Shown here in pieces: positions 33,108-41,545 of a stretch of 64,000 nucleotides of DNA. The notes under the pieces are model-generated. The model made no database searches, was not told the DNA's origin, and saw nothing but the letters and a program-made list of their open reading frames with translations. Source of the DNA: Pseudosulfitobacter koreensis. Its GTDB lineage: Bacteria > Pseudomonadota > Alphaproteobacteria > Rhodobacterales > Rhodobacteraceae. The position numbers were made by a program, and so were the translations under genes. Each line of letters opens with the position of its first letter. The stretch's first letter is position 1. The stretch lies in NCBI RefSeq assembly GCF_024733015.1, contig NZ_JANKJG010000012.1:62001-126000 (forward strand), given 5' to 3'.

Positions 33108-34028
33108 TCAGTGCGAGGCATGGAATATGCGCCCCAGAGAACCCGGAGCGCGTGATTTGTCAGCAGACAATGTCACCAGAACGATGATTGTCACGATGTA
33201 CGGCGACATTGCCAGATACTCGACAGGAATGGCAACGCCCGCACCTTGCAGATTCAACTGCAGCTGGGTGATCCCGCCGAAAAGATAGGCGCCCAGCAGG
33301 ACCCGCCAGGGCTTCCACGAGGCGAAGACCACCAGCGCCAGCGCGATCCAGCCGACGCCTGCGGTCATGCCTTCGGTCCATTGCGGCACGCGTATCAGGC
33401 TGATGTAGGCACCGCCCATCCCCGCGCACGCCCCGCCGAATAGGATTGCCAGCGCGCGGATGCGTTTGACCTTGTAGCCAAGGGCATGTGCCGCGTCGTG
33501 GTTTTCGCCCACCGCGCGCAGCACCAGACCGGCGCGGGTGTATTTCAGGGTGGTCCAGACGCCCGCCACGATCAGCAGGCCGATATAGACCATCGCATCG
33601 TGGCTGAACAGGATCGGCCCCAAAACGGGAATATCGCTCAGGGGGCCAAGGTTCAGATCACCCATGCGCGGCGGTTTGACACCGACATAGCTTTGACCCA
33701 TCAGCGCCGACAGCCCCAGACCGAACAGCGTCAGCCCCAGGCCAGATGCGACCTGGTTGGCCAGCGCCACCTGCGTCAGGAACACGAACAGCAGCGACAG
33801 GACGGCCCCGCCTGCCGCCGCGCCGATGAACCCCAGCGCAGGCGACCCGGTGTTGACCGCGACGATGAAGCCCGCGATTGCGCCGACGATCATCATGCCC
33901 TCGACACCCAGGTTCAGAACACCCGCGCGTTCGACCACCAACTCGCCCGTGGCGGCCAGAAGGATGGGTGTGGCGGCGCTCATCAATGCCGCCAGCAGCA
34001 GGATCGGGTTGATAACAGACAGGTCCAT
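33108..34028 (-). CDS. ABC transporter permease (NupQ/BmpD-like)
   Basis: Protein of 306 residues with about 8-9 hydrophobic segments. The N-terminal LAATGELVVERAGVLNLGVEGMMIVGA is a signature of the second permease of BMP-type nucleoside importers, and the coupling loop near ALAILFGGACAGMGGAY follows the branched-chain/ribose permease pattern. It partners the permease upstream, whose stop overlaps its start by one base. It is one half of the inner-membrane channel for the purine-type ligand. Confidence 0.92.
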   Translation of the reverse strand: MDLSVINPILLLAALMSAATPILLAATGELVVERAGVLNLGVEGMMIVGAIAGFIVAVNTGSPALGFIGAAAGGAVLSLLFVFLTQVALANQVASGLGLTLFGLGLSALMGQSYVGVKPPRMGDLNLGPLSDIPVLGPILFSHDAMVYIGLLIVAGVWTTLKYTRAGLVLRAVGENHDAAHALGYKVKRIRALAILFGGACAGMGGAYISLIRVPQWTEGMTAGVGWIALALVVFASWKPWRVLLGAYLFGGITQLQLNLQGAGVAIPVEYLAMSPYIVTIIVLVTLSADKSRAPGSLGRIFHASH

Positions 34029-35110
34029 CAGGCCACCTCTGCCGCGCCGAAGCGCAGCCTGTAATTGGTCAGCACGTCCAGTGCCAGAAGGAAGAACAGC
34101 AGCATGCCCTGGAACACCTGAATGGCGGCAGCGGGCAGGCCCAGTTGCGATTGCGCGATATCGCCGCCGATGTAGGTCAGCGCCATCAGCCCGCCCGCCA
34201 GCAGGATGCCGACAGGGTGCAAACGACCCAGAAACGCCACGATGATCGCGGTAAAGCCGTAGCCCACGTTAAAGTCGATGGTGATCTGCCCCGCAGGCCC
34301 CGCCACCTCGAACATGCCCGCAAGCCCGGCCAGCAGGCCCGAGGTTCCCAGGCAGAACAGCACCAGCCGCGCGGGGTTCACGCCGCCGAATTTCGCGGCA
34401 CGCGGCGCTTCGCCGGTGACCCGAATGGCAAAGCCCAGACGGTGTCGGGTCAGCAGCACATAGGCAAAGATCACCGCGATGAACGCAGCGACAACGCCCC
34501 AGTGCATGCCGGTACCCGATACGATCTCGGCGTTGTGGGCAGAGGCATATTGCTGCAGGTTGCGCGACCCCGGAAAGCCGTATCCTTCGGGGTTCTTGAG
34601 CAATCCCAGCGACATCGACGACAGGAACTGCTCGGCCACATAGACCAGCATGAGGCTGACCAGAATTTCATTGGTCCCGAATTTCACCTTCAGCAGCCCC
34701 GGTATCATCGCCCACAGGAACCCGCCCAATCCCCCGCAGATCACCATCAGCGGAAATATCCACCACGCCTCGAGCGGATAGAACACCAGCGCCGCCGCAG
34801 CACCAAAGATCGCGCCCATGATGTACTGCCCTTCGGCCCCGATGTTCCAGATCCCTGCCCGAAACCCCAGCGCCAGCCCCATCGCGATCAGCACCAGTGG
34901 CGCGCCTTTGACCAGCAGTTGCGGGCGATAGTAGAACGCAAATTCGCCGAACAGCGGCTGCCAGAAAATCGTCAGGATCGACTGCACCGGGTCCTCGCCC
35001 AGCACCGCAAACAGCAGCCCGCCGAACACCATCGTCGCCAGCACCGCCAGCAGCGGCGTCGCCAGCGCCATCGCACGGCTCGGCTGTGGCCGCTTTTCCA
35101 GCCGCATCAT
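34028..35110 (-). CDS. ABC transporter permease (NupP/BmpC-like)
   Basis: Protein of 360 residues with about 9 membrane segments. The N-terminal basic stretch precedes the first helix, and the middle has ALGFRAGIWNIGAEGQYIMGA, the hallmark of the first permease of BMP-type systems. A coupling region sits near TGEAPRAAKFGGVN. It pairs with the downstream permease and the double ATPase. A dispersed repeat fills the 69-base gap between this gene and the ATPase. Confidence 0.92.
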   Translation of the reverse strand: MMRLEKRPQPSRAMALATPLLAVLATMVFGGLLFAVLGEDPVQSILTIFWQPLFGEFAFYYRPQLLVKGAPLVLIAMGLALGFRAGIWNIGAEGQYIMGAIFGAAAALVFYPLEAWWIFPLMVICGGLGGFLWAMIPGLLKVKFGTNEILVSLMLVYVAEQFLSSMSLGLLKNPEGYGFPGSRNLQQYASAHNAEIVSGTGMHWGVVAAFIAVIFAYVLLTRHRLGFAIRVTGEAPRAAKFGGVNPARLVLFCLGTSGLLAGLAGMFEVAGPAGQITIDFNVGYGFTAIIVAFLGRLHPVGILLAGGLMALTYIGGDIAQSQLGLPAAAIQVFQGMLLFFLLALDVLTNYRLRFGAAEVA

Positions 35111-35123
35111 TGGCCGCTCCCAT

Positions 35124-35170
35124 CTTCATCTTGCAGGAAAAACTCTCCCCGAAGGGCCGGTCTGCCCCGC
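35124..35170. repeat. Dispersed repeat, copy 1 (minus orientation)
   Basis: CTTCATCTTGC, then AAACTCTCCCCGAAGGGCCGG. It nearly matches the copy at 46049-46090 and is a variant of the reverse complement of copies at 40792-40846 and 49712-49769. It occupies the gap between two genes of one operon. Confidence 0.65.
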
Positions 35171-35179
35171 GTCCAGCCC

Positions 35180-36694
35180 TCAGACATGGGCCACCTCCAT
35201 CCCATGCGCGCCGCCCATCATCTGGCCGATCTCGGCTACGGTCAGCCCTGCGGCGGGGCGTGCAGCACTCAGCCGTCCCTCGTTCAGGGCGGCAAAATTG
35301 TCCGAGATTTCCATCAGCTCGTCCAGATCCTGCGAAATCACGATCACCGCAGCGCCATTCTGGGCAAGATCCAGCAGCGCCTGCCGGATCGCCGCTGCCG
35401 CCGACGCATCGACCCCCCAGGTGGGCTGGTTCACCACCAGCACCTCGGGGCGCTGCAATATCTCGCGCCCGATCACGAATTTCTGCAGGTTCCCACCCGA
35501 CAGCGACCGCGCGGCATTGCCGGGACCGGGCGTGCGCACGTCGAAATCGGCGATGATCCGGTTGGCAAAGCTGCGCGCGGCCTTCCAGTCCAGCATGCCG
35601 TTGCGCTCCAGCCCTTCGCGGGCGGCCCCCGTCAGCATCGCATTCTCGGTCAGTGACATATCCGGGGCGGCTGCATGGCCCAGCCGCTCCTCCGGTGCCG
35701 TCAATAGCCCTGCGGCACGGCGCGCATTCGGGTGTGCCCTTGCCATGTCGTCGCCCTTGAAAAAGACGGTTCCCACGGGCACCGGCACTTCGCCCGACAG
35801 GGCCGACAGCAGCTCGTCCTGCCCGTTGCCCGCGACGCCGCCGATGCCCAGAACCTCGCCCGCACGGACCGAGACTGAAATCTCGCGCAGCGGCATGCCA
35901 AAGGTCGACACGGGCGGCAACGACAGATCGCGCAGTTCCAGCAGCACATCGCCCGAGGCCCCGGCGGCCTTTTGCGGCGGCTTCAACGCGCTGCCGACCA
36001 TCAGTTCCGCCATCTCGGCGGCAGAGGTGTCGCGCGGAATGCAATGCCCCACGACCTTGCCCAGCCGCAGGATTGTCGCCGCATCGCACAGGGCGCGGAT
36101 CTCCTCCAGCTTGTGCGAGATATAAAGGATCGCGGTGCCCTCTGCCGACAGTTTCCGCAGGGTCTTGAACAGGATCTCGACCTCTTGTGGGGTCAGAACG
36201 CTGGTCGGTTCGTCCATGATCAGAAGCTTCGGCTCCTGCAGCAGGCAGCGGATGATCTCGACCCGCTGGCGTTCGCCCGCCGACAAGTCACCCACCAGCC
36301 GGTGCGGCGCTAACGGCAGGCCGTAGGTTTCCGAGACCGCCTTGATCTGTGTTGCAAGCTGCCGCATCGGCGGTGCGTTTTCCATTCCCAGTGCGATGTT
36401 TTCGGCCACCGTCAGTGCGTCAAAGAGCGAAAAGTGTTGAAACACCATGCCGATCCCAGCCGCCCGCGCGGCACGCGGATCACTCGGGGCAAAGCTCGCA
36501 CCGTTCAGCGACATTTGCCCCGCGTCCGGTTTGACCAGCCCGTAGATCATCTTGACCAGCGTGGATTTTCCCGCGCCGTTCTCGCCCAAAAGCGCGTGCA
36601 CCTCGCCGGGCTGGATGGTCAGGCTGACGCTGTCATTGGCCACGACACCGGGGTAGGCCTTGGTGACGCCGGATAGGTCCAGAAGGGCGGTCAT
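35180..36694 (-). CDS. ABC transporter ATP-binding protein, double ATPase (NupO/BmpB-like)
   Basis: Protein of 504 residues with two nucleotide-binding domains. Domain 1 has Walker A LGENGAGKSTLVKMI (residues ~36-50), signature DLSAGERQRVEI and Walker B KLLIMDEPTSVLT. Domain 2 has a degenerate Walker A (GGVAGNGQDELLSAL), signature RSLSGGNLQKFVIG and Walker B VLVVNQPTWGVD, with Asn instead of Asp. This asymmetry is usual in sugar and BMP-type double ATPases. It energises the purine-type importer. Its start overlaps the stop of xdhC by 4 bases. Confidence 0.93.
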   Translation of the reverse strand: MTALLDLSGVTKAYPGVVANDSVSLTIQPGEVHALLGENGAGKSTLVKMIYGLVKPDAGQMSLNGASFAPSDPRAARAAGIGMVFQHFSLFDALTVAENIALGMENAPPMRQLATQIKAVSETYGLPLAPHRLVGDLSAGERQRVEIIRCLLQEPKLLIMDEPTSVLTPQEVEILFKTLRKLSAEGTAILYISHKLEEIRALCDAATILRLGKVVGHCIPRDTSAAEMAELMVGSALKPPQKAAGASGDVLLELRDLSLPPVSTFGMPLREISVSVRAGEVLGIGGVAGNGQDELLSALSGEVPVPVGTVFFKGDDMARAHPNARRAAGLLTAPEERLGHAAAPDMSLTENAMLTGAAREGLERNGMLDWKAARSFANRIIADFDVRTPGPGNAARSLSGGNLQKFVIGREILQRPEVLVVNQPTWGVDASAAAAIRQALLDLAQNGAAVIVISQDLDELMEISDNFAALNEGRLSAARPAAGLTVAEIGQMMGGAHGMEVAHV

Positions 36695-37641
36695 GCGGTC
36701 TCTTTCGTCAGGGCTGGCAAGGGCTTGCGCATCATCAATAGCTGCGCCGCAGCCCCCACGGCAATGGCTTGGGGATGTTTTCCAAGGGCGGGATCCCCAA
36801 TCGGGCAGGTAATGCGATCAATTCGGGCAGGGGCATGTCCCAGCGCCGCCAGGCGGCTGCGAAAGCGTGCCCATTTGGTCGCCGATCCGATCAGCCCCGC
36901 AAAGGCGAATTCGCGGTTCAGCAGGTGGTGGCACAGCTCCAGGTCAAGGTCGTGCTCAGGCGTCATGATGTAATGCGCCGCTGATCTCTGCGCAGCGGCC
37001 AGCACATCCGCTGGCTGTGCATCGGTGCGGGCAATATGCTCGGGCAGTTGCGTCAGTTCGCCCTGCCGCGTGTCGCTGACCAGCACATCATATTGCGGCA
37101 GCGCATCCAGTACGCCCGCCAGCGCCCGCCCCACATGGCCTGCGCCATGGATCACCACTTGTTGCCGCTCTTGCCAGAGCGCTTCGGCCAGCCAGCCCCC
37201 CTGATACATCGACCGCAAAGGCGCACCATGCGACGCCGCCCGCGCGCAGGCCCGCTTCATCGGCGCAGGCATGTCATCGGCCTCGCTGACCCGCCGCGCC
37301 CACACACCGTCGAAATCCGTCTTGATGGCCTCGAACCGCACCGCGTCGAACCACTCCAGCACCAGCACCACGGCCCCGCCGCAACATTGGTTCAGCGTCG
37401 GCCCCAGCGCCAGTTTCAGGGTGCGCGGCGGCGGTGCGTCCTGCTTCAGCATCGCTTTCGCGTGGCTCACCGCTTCCAGCTCCAGCCGTCCGCCGCCGAT
37501 GGTGCCGGACAGCCCGCCGCTCCACACCAGCATCGACGTGCCCGCAGCCCGTGGGGCCGATCCACGCACATCCGCCAGCACGATCCGCACCACGCGGCCA
37601 TGCGCCTTGATCGCAGCGCCCAGTGCGTTCAGGTCCATCAT
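36691..37641 (-). CDS. xdhC: Xanthine dehydrogenase accessory protein XdhC
   Basis: Protein of 316 residues. The N-terminal XdhC domain has VRGSAPRAAGTSMLVW and GTIGGGRLELEA, followed by GPTLNQCCGGAVVLVLEW with the Cys pair conserved in XdhC. The C-terminal Rossmann part has VVIHGAGHVGRALAGVL and FAGLIGSATKWARFRSRL. XdhC binds the molybdenum cofactor, helps its sulfuration and inserts it into XdhB. It overlaps xdhB and the ABC ATPase by 4 bases on each side. Confidence 0.95.
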   Translation of the reverse strand: MMDLNALGAAIKAHGRVVRIVLADVRGSAPRAAGTSMLVWSGGLSGTIGGGRLELEAVSHAKAMLKQDAPPPRTLKLALGPTLNQCCGGAVVLVLEWFDAVRFEAIKTDFDGVWARRVSEADDMPAPMKRACARAASHGAPLRSMYQGGWLAEALWQERQQVVIHGAGHVGRALAGVLDALPQYDVLVSDTRQGELTQLPEHIARTDAQPADVLAAAQRSAAHYIMTPEHDLDLELCHHLLNREFAFAGLIGSATKWARFRSRLAALGHAPARIDRITCPIGDPALGKHPQAIAVGAAAQLLMMRKPLPALTKETA

Positions 37642-39935
37642 GCGCCGCGCGCCCGGTGAATGGCCGCCAGCACCTGCTCGGCCGTCGCGGGCGCGTGCAG
37701 GTCGGGATAGGCCGCGCCACAGGAGGCCACCGCATCCGACAGCGCAAGGAACGTGGCGATGCCCAGCATCAGGGGCGGCTCGCCCACGGCCTTGGATTTA
37801 TAGATCGTATCGGCGCGGTTCTCGCCGTCCCACAGGGCCACGTTGAACACCTCGGGGCAGTCGCCGCAGGCAGGGATCTTGTAAGTTGACGGCGCGTGGG
37901 TGCGCAGCGCGCCCTTGTCGTCCCAGACCAATTCCTCGGTCGTCAGCCAGCCCGCGCCCTGCACAAAGCCGCCCTCGACCTGCCCGATGTCCAGAGCCGG
38001 GTTCAGTGATGCGCCCGCGTCATGCAGGATATCGGCGCGCAGCATCCGGTTCTCGCCAGTCAATGTGTCCACCGCCACCTCGACCGCCGCCATGCCGTAT
38101 GCAAAGTAAAAGAACGGGCGGCCATGGCCCTTGACCCGGTCCCACGAAATCTCTGGCGTCTTGTAGAAGCCGGTGGACGACAGGCTGATGCGCGCCTGAT
38201 GCGCGAGGGCCGCAACTTCGGCAAAGCTGTACTCGGCGCCGCCCGCCGTGACCCGGCCACCCTCAAAGACAACATCGCAGGGCCTGCACTGGTGCAACTG
38301 TGCCAGGTGCAATTCGATGCGTTCGCGGATCGTGTCGCAGGCATTGCGTACCGCCATTCCGTTCAGGTCCGATCCCGACGACGCCGCCGTGGCCGAGGTG
38401 TTGGGCACCTTGGCGGTATCGGTCGCGGTGATCCGAACCGCCTCCATCGGGACGCCAAAGCGGCTGGCCGCGACCTGCGCGACCTTCTGGAACAGACCCT
38501 GACCCATCTCGGTGCCGCCGTGGTTCAGGTGGATCGACCCATCGGCATAGACATGCACCAGCGCGCCTGCCTGATTAAGGTGTGTCAGCGTGAACGAGAT
38601 CCCGAACTTCACCGGTGTCAGCGCCAGCCCCTTGCGGATCACACCGCCCCTGGCGTTCCAAGCATCCACCGAGGCGCGCCGTGCTGCATAGTCCGAAGTC
38701 TCTTCCAGCCGCGCCACCATTTCGTGGCCGATGAAATCATCCACCTCTTGCCCATAAGGCGTTGTCTGCTTCTTTTCGCCCGAAATATCCCCGCCGGAGG
38801 CATAAAAGTTTGCCCGGCGCACCGCAGTAGGATCGGCCCCAAGGGCGTGGGCCACGTGATCCACGATCCGCTCCATCCCCAGCATGCCCTGTGGCCCGCC
38901 AAAACCGCGAAAGGCGGTGGCCGACTGGTGGTTGGTCTTCCAGCGGTGGCTGGTGATGCGCACGGCAGGCAGGTGATAGGCGTTGTCGGCGTGCAGCATC
39001 GCGCGGTCTGCAACCGGCAGCGACAGGTCCATCGACCAGCCGCAGCGGGTGTCGTGGCGCACATCCAGCGCCAGAATGCGGCCCGCATCGTCATAGGCCA
39101 CGTCATAAGTCACGCGGAAATCGTGGCGCTTGCCGGTGATGATCATGTCGTCATCACGATCATAGCGCATCTTGCAAGGGCGGCCCGTCGCCCGCGCGGC
39201 CACAGCGCAGGCCACGGCCAGCGCGTTGCCTTGGCTTTCCTTGCCGCCAAAGCCACCGCCCATGCGCCGTGTCTCGACGCGCACGGCGTGCATCGGCAGG
39301 CCGATGGCCTTGGCCACCTTGTGCTGAATTTCCGACGGGTGCTGGGTGGACGAATGCACATGCATGTCGCCGTTGTCGCCGGGAAGCGCGAGGGCGGCCT
39401 GACCTTCAAGATAGAAGTGTTCCTGCCCGCCAATTTCCAGCACCCCCGACAGGCGGTGCGGCGCTGCGGCAAAGCCCGCGTCCAGATCGCCGCGCCCATA
39501 GATGCGCGGCCCGTCCTCGAACCGGCTGTCTGCGGCTTCGGCCTGTGCGATGGTCAGGATCGGTGCGGTCTCATTGATCGTGGCCCGGCCCAGGCTAGCC
39601 GCGCGTCGCGCTGCTCCGTGGCTGGTGGCGATGACAAGAAACAGCGCTTGGCCCACGTAATGCACCTGGTCGGTCGCAAGCAGGGGCTCGTCATGGTTCG
39701 AGGGCGACACATCGTTCTCGAACGGAAGATCGGCGGCAGTCATCACCGCGATCACGCCGGGGGCCGCGCGCACGGCATCAAGGTCCAGCGCGTCGAGCGT
39801 GCCCGCAGCGGCGGGGCTTGTGCCGAAGGCCAGATGCAGCGTGTCGCGCGGCGTGGGGATGTCGTCGACATAGCGGGCGGCACCGGTCACGTGCAGGCGC
39901 GCCGCGTCGTGAGGCAGGGGCTGGGCGACGCTCAT
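37638..39935 (-). CDS. xdhB: Xanthine dehydrogenase molybdopterin-binding subunit XdhB
   Basis: 765 residues from the ATG at 39935, which overlaps the xdhA stop by 4 bases; the open frame runs further upstream but lies within xdhA. Moco-enzyme motifs are the N-terminal [68 protein letters not shown] and the late [18 protein letters not shown] with the catalytic Glu. It oxidises hypoxanthine and xanthine to urate. XdhA supplies the Fe-S and FAD centres. Confidence 0.96.
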   Translation of the reverse strand: MSVAQPLPHDAARLHVTGAARYVDDIPTPRDTLHLAFGTSPAAAGTLDALDLDAVRAAPGVIAVMTAADLPFENDVSPSNHDEPLLATDQVHYVGQALFLVIATSHGAARRAASLGRATINETAPILTIAQAEAADSRFEDGPRIYGRGDLDAGFAAAPHRLSGVLEIGGQEHFYLEGQAALALPGDNGDMHVHSSTQHPSEIQHKVAKAIGLPMHAVRVETRRMGGGFGGKESQGNALAVACAVAARATGRPCKMRYDRDDDMIITGKRHDFRVTYDVAYDDAGRILALDVRHDTRCGWSMDLSLPVADRAMLHADNAYHLPAVRITSHRWKTNHQSATAFRGFGGPQGMLGMERIVDHVAHALGADPTAVRRANFYASGGDISGEKKQTTPYGQEVDDFIGHEMVARLEETSDYAARRASVDAWNARGGVIRKGLALTPVKFGISFTLTHLNQAGALVHVYADGSIHLNHGGTEMGQGLFQKVAQVAASRFGVPMEAVRITATDTAKVPNTSATAASSGSDLNGMAVRNACDTIRERIELHLAQLHQCRPCDVVFEGGRVTAGGAEYSFAEVAALAHQARISLSSTGFYKTPEISWDRVKGHGRPFFYFAYGMAAVEVAVDTLTGENRMLRADILHDAGASLNPALDIGQVEGGFVQGAGWLTTEELVWDDKGALRTHAPSTYKIPACGDCPEVFNVALWDGENRADTIYKSKAVGEPPLMLGIATFLALSDAVASCGAAYPDLHAPATAEQVLAAIHRARGA

Positions 39936-41335
39936 GCGCGGACCTCCAGCACCAATGTGGGCGCGCCCTGATCCTCGGTCCAGGCCCGCAGCAGCATGTT
40001 CTGCGCGGCTTCCATCCGGTAGGCAGCGCTGGCGCGCATGTCGCTGAGCGGGGTGAAATCTTCGGCCAGTTCCGCCATCGCCGCGCGCACGGTCTCTTCT
40101 GTCCAGGGCTTGCCGCTCAGGGCCGCCTCGGCATGCGATCCGCGTTTCGGGGTGCCCGCCATGCCGCCAAAGGCGAGGCGCGCGGTTTGCACCTTGCCGT
40201 CCGCGACGTCGATCCAGAATGCACCGCAAACCGCCGAGATGTCCTGATCGAAGCGTTTCGACAGCTTGTAGCAGCGCAGGTGGTCTGCGCTGCGCGGCAG
40301 GGTGATGTGGGTCAGGAATTCACCCTTGGCACGGTCTTGTTTGCCGTAGTCGATGAAGAAGTCCGCGATCGGCAGGCTGCGGCTTTTTGCGCCCTGCCGC
40401 AAATGTAGGGTCGCATCCAGCGCGATCAGCGCCGGAGGGCCGTCCCCGATGGGCGAGCCGTTGGCGACATTGCCGCCGATGGTCGCGGCATTGCGCACCT
40501 GCGCCGAGCCATACCGGCGGATCAATTCGGCAAAGGCCGGGTGGTGTTCGGCCATCACAGGGTGAAGGTCACTGAGTGTGGTGGTCGCACCGATGGTAAT
40601 GGTGTCATCGGTCACCGTAATCCCGCGCAGGCCCTCGACGTGGCTCAGAAAAGCCGTCTGGCCCAGATCGCGCATCAGCTTGGTCACCCATAGGCCCACA
40701 TCGGTGGCACCGGCGATCAGCGTCGTGTCGGGGTTGGCCGCGTACCAGTCGGCGAAACCGTCGAGGTTGGTGGGGTATTCGGTGGTGTATTCTGGGGGCG
40801 CTGCCCCCGCCTGCGGCTCCCCCGGGATATTTTTGGCCAAGAGAAGCGGGATGTCGTGCATATGTGCGGGGACAGGCGCGGTCTCGGCGGCCTTGGCGGC
40901 GCGGATGATCGGTGCATAGCCAGTGCAGCGGCACAGGTTGCCCGCAAGCGCGGTGTCGTGGTCGGTGCGCCCGTTCAGGTGGTTGGCAGCCATCGTCGTG
41001 ATGAACCCCGGCGTGCAAAAGCCGCATTGCGATCCGTGGTGGTCGATCATCGCCTGCTGGACGGGGTGCAGGGTGCCGTCGGGGGCGCCGATGCCTTCGA
41101 CGGTGCGGATCGCCTTGCCGCGCAGTTGCGGCAGGAACAGGATGCAGGCGTTCAGGGGCAGAGCGCCGGTGTCATCGGTCACGATCACCGAGCAGGCACC
41201 GCAGTCGCCTTCGTTGCAGCCTTCCTTGGTGCCGGTCAGGCCACGCGTTTCGCGCAGCCAGTCGAGGAGTGTCGTCGTGGGGGAGACATCTGTCGCCGTG
41301 ACGTCCTCTCCGTTCAGACGAAAAGACACGTTCAT
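39932..41335 (-). CDS. xdhA: Xanthine dehydrogenase small subunit XdhA (2Fe-2S and FAD domains)
   Basis: 467 residues from the ATG at 41335 ([12 protein letters not shown]); the frame opens 36 bases earlier. The first 2Fe-2S ligands are in [17 protein letters not shown] and the second in [10 protein letters not shown] and [11 protein letters not shown]. After a linker comes the FAD domain, with [16 protein letters not shown] and [21 protein letters not shown]. The linker, residues ~164-182 ([19 protein letters not shown]), is encoded by a copy of the dispersed repeat found elsewhere in the window, inserted without breaking the frame. It is the first gene of the xdhABC-transporter unit and is divergent from dnaE. 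Confidence 0.95.
   Translation of the reverse strand: MNVSFRLNGEDVTATDVSPTTTLLDWLRETRGLTGTKEGCNEGDCGACSVIVTDDTGALPLNACILFLPQLRGKAIRTVEGIGAPDGTLHPVQQAMIDHHGSQCGFCTPGFITTMAANHLNGRTDHDTALAGNLCRCTGYAPIIRAAKAAETAPVPAHMHDIPLLLAKNIPGEPQAGAAPPEYTTEYPTNLDGFADWYAANPDTTLIAGATDVGLWVTKLMRDLGQTAFLSHVEGLRGITVTDDTITIGATTTLSDLHPVMAEHHPAFAELIRRYGSAQVRNAATIGGNVANGSPIGDGPPALIALDATLHLRQGAKSRSLPIADFFIDYGKQDRAKGEFLTHITLPRSADHLRCYKLSKRFDQDISAVCGAFWIDVADGKVQTARLAFGGMAGTPKRGSHAEAALSGKPWTEETVRAAMAELAEDFTPLSDMRASAAYRMEAAQNMLLRAWTEDQGAPTLVLEVRA
40792..40846. repeat. Dispersed repeat, copy 2, inside xdhA and in frame
   Basis: Plus-strand GGGGGCGCTGCCCCCGCC, then CTCCCCCGGGATATTTTTGG and CCAAGAGAAG. The same TGGCCAAGAGAA core is at 49712-49769. 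Here it is translated on the minus strand as residues ~164-182 of XdhA, between the Fe-S and FAD domains. GGGGGCGCTGCCCCC is itself a palindrome. Confidence 0.75.
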
Positions 41336-41545
41336 GAGGTTATGACCTGCCACCCTACCATTGCCCGACAAGGCGCGGCGTCGATGTGGCGTAGACGGCG
41401 CGCGGGCGAATTGACGCTCAGACTAGGCGGGCGGCGCACCGCATTGCAAGGCTTTTGGCAGGTGGGCCGCGAGATGGTTTTGGAAAGTGGCGCGAAATGC
41501 GTCAACGCTCTGGCAGGGGGTGCGTGGCAGCGTTAGGAATGACGC

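Noticed and set aside
34145-35656. 503-codon plus-strand frame opposite the ABC permease and ATPase genes
   Set aside because: Composition is typical of an antisense shadow (Arg, Gln, His, Pro-rich), and the minus-strand genes are certain.
37638-40229. Extended open frame giving an 863-residue XdhB
   Set aside because: The first ~98 residues lie inside xdhA in another frame and are not family-like; the ATG at 39935 overlaps the xdhA stop by 4 bases and begins a normal XdhB.
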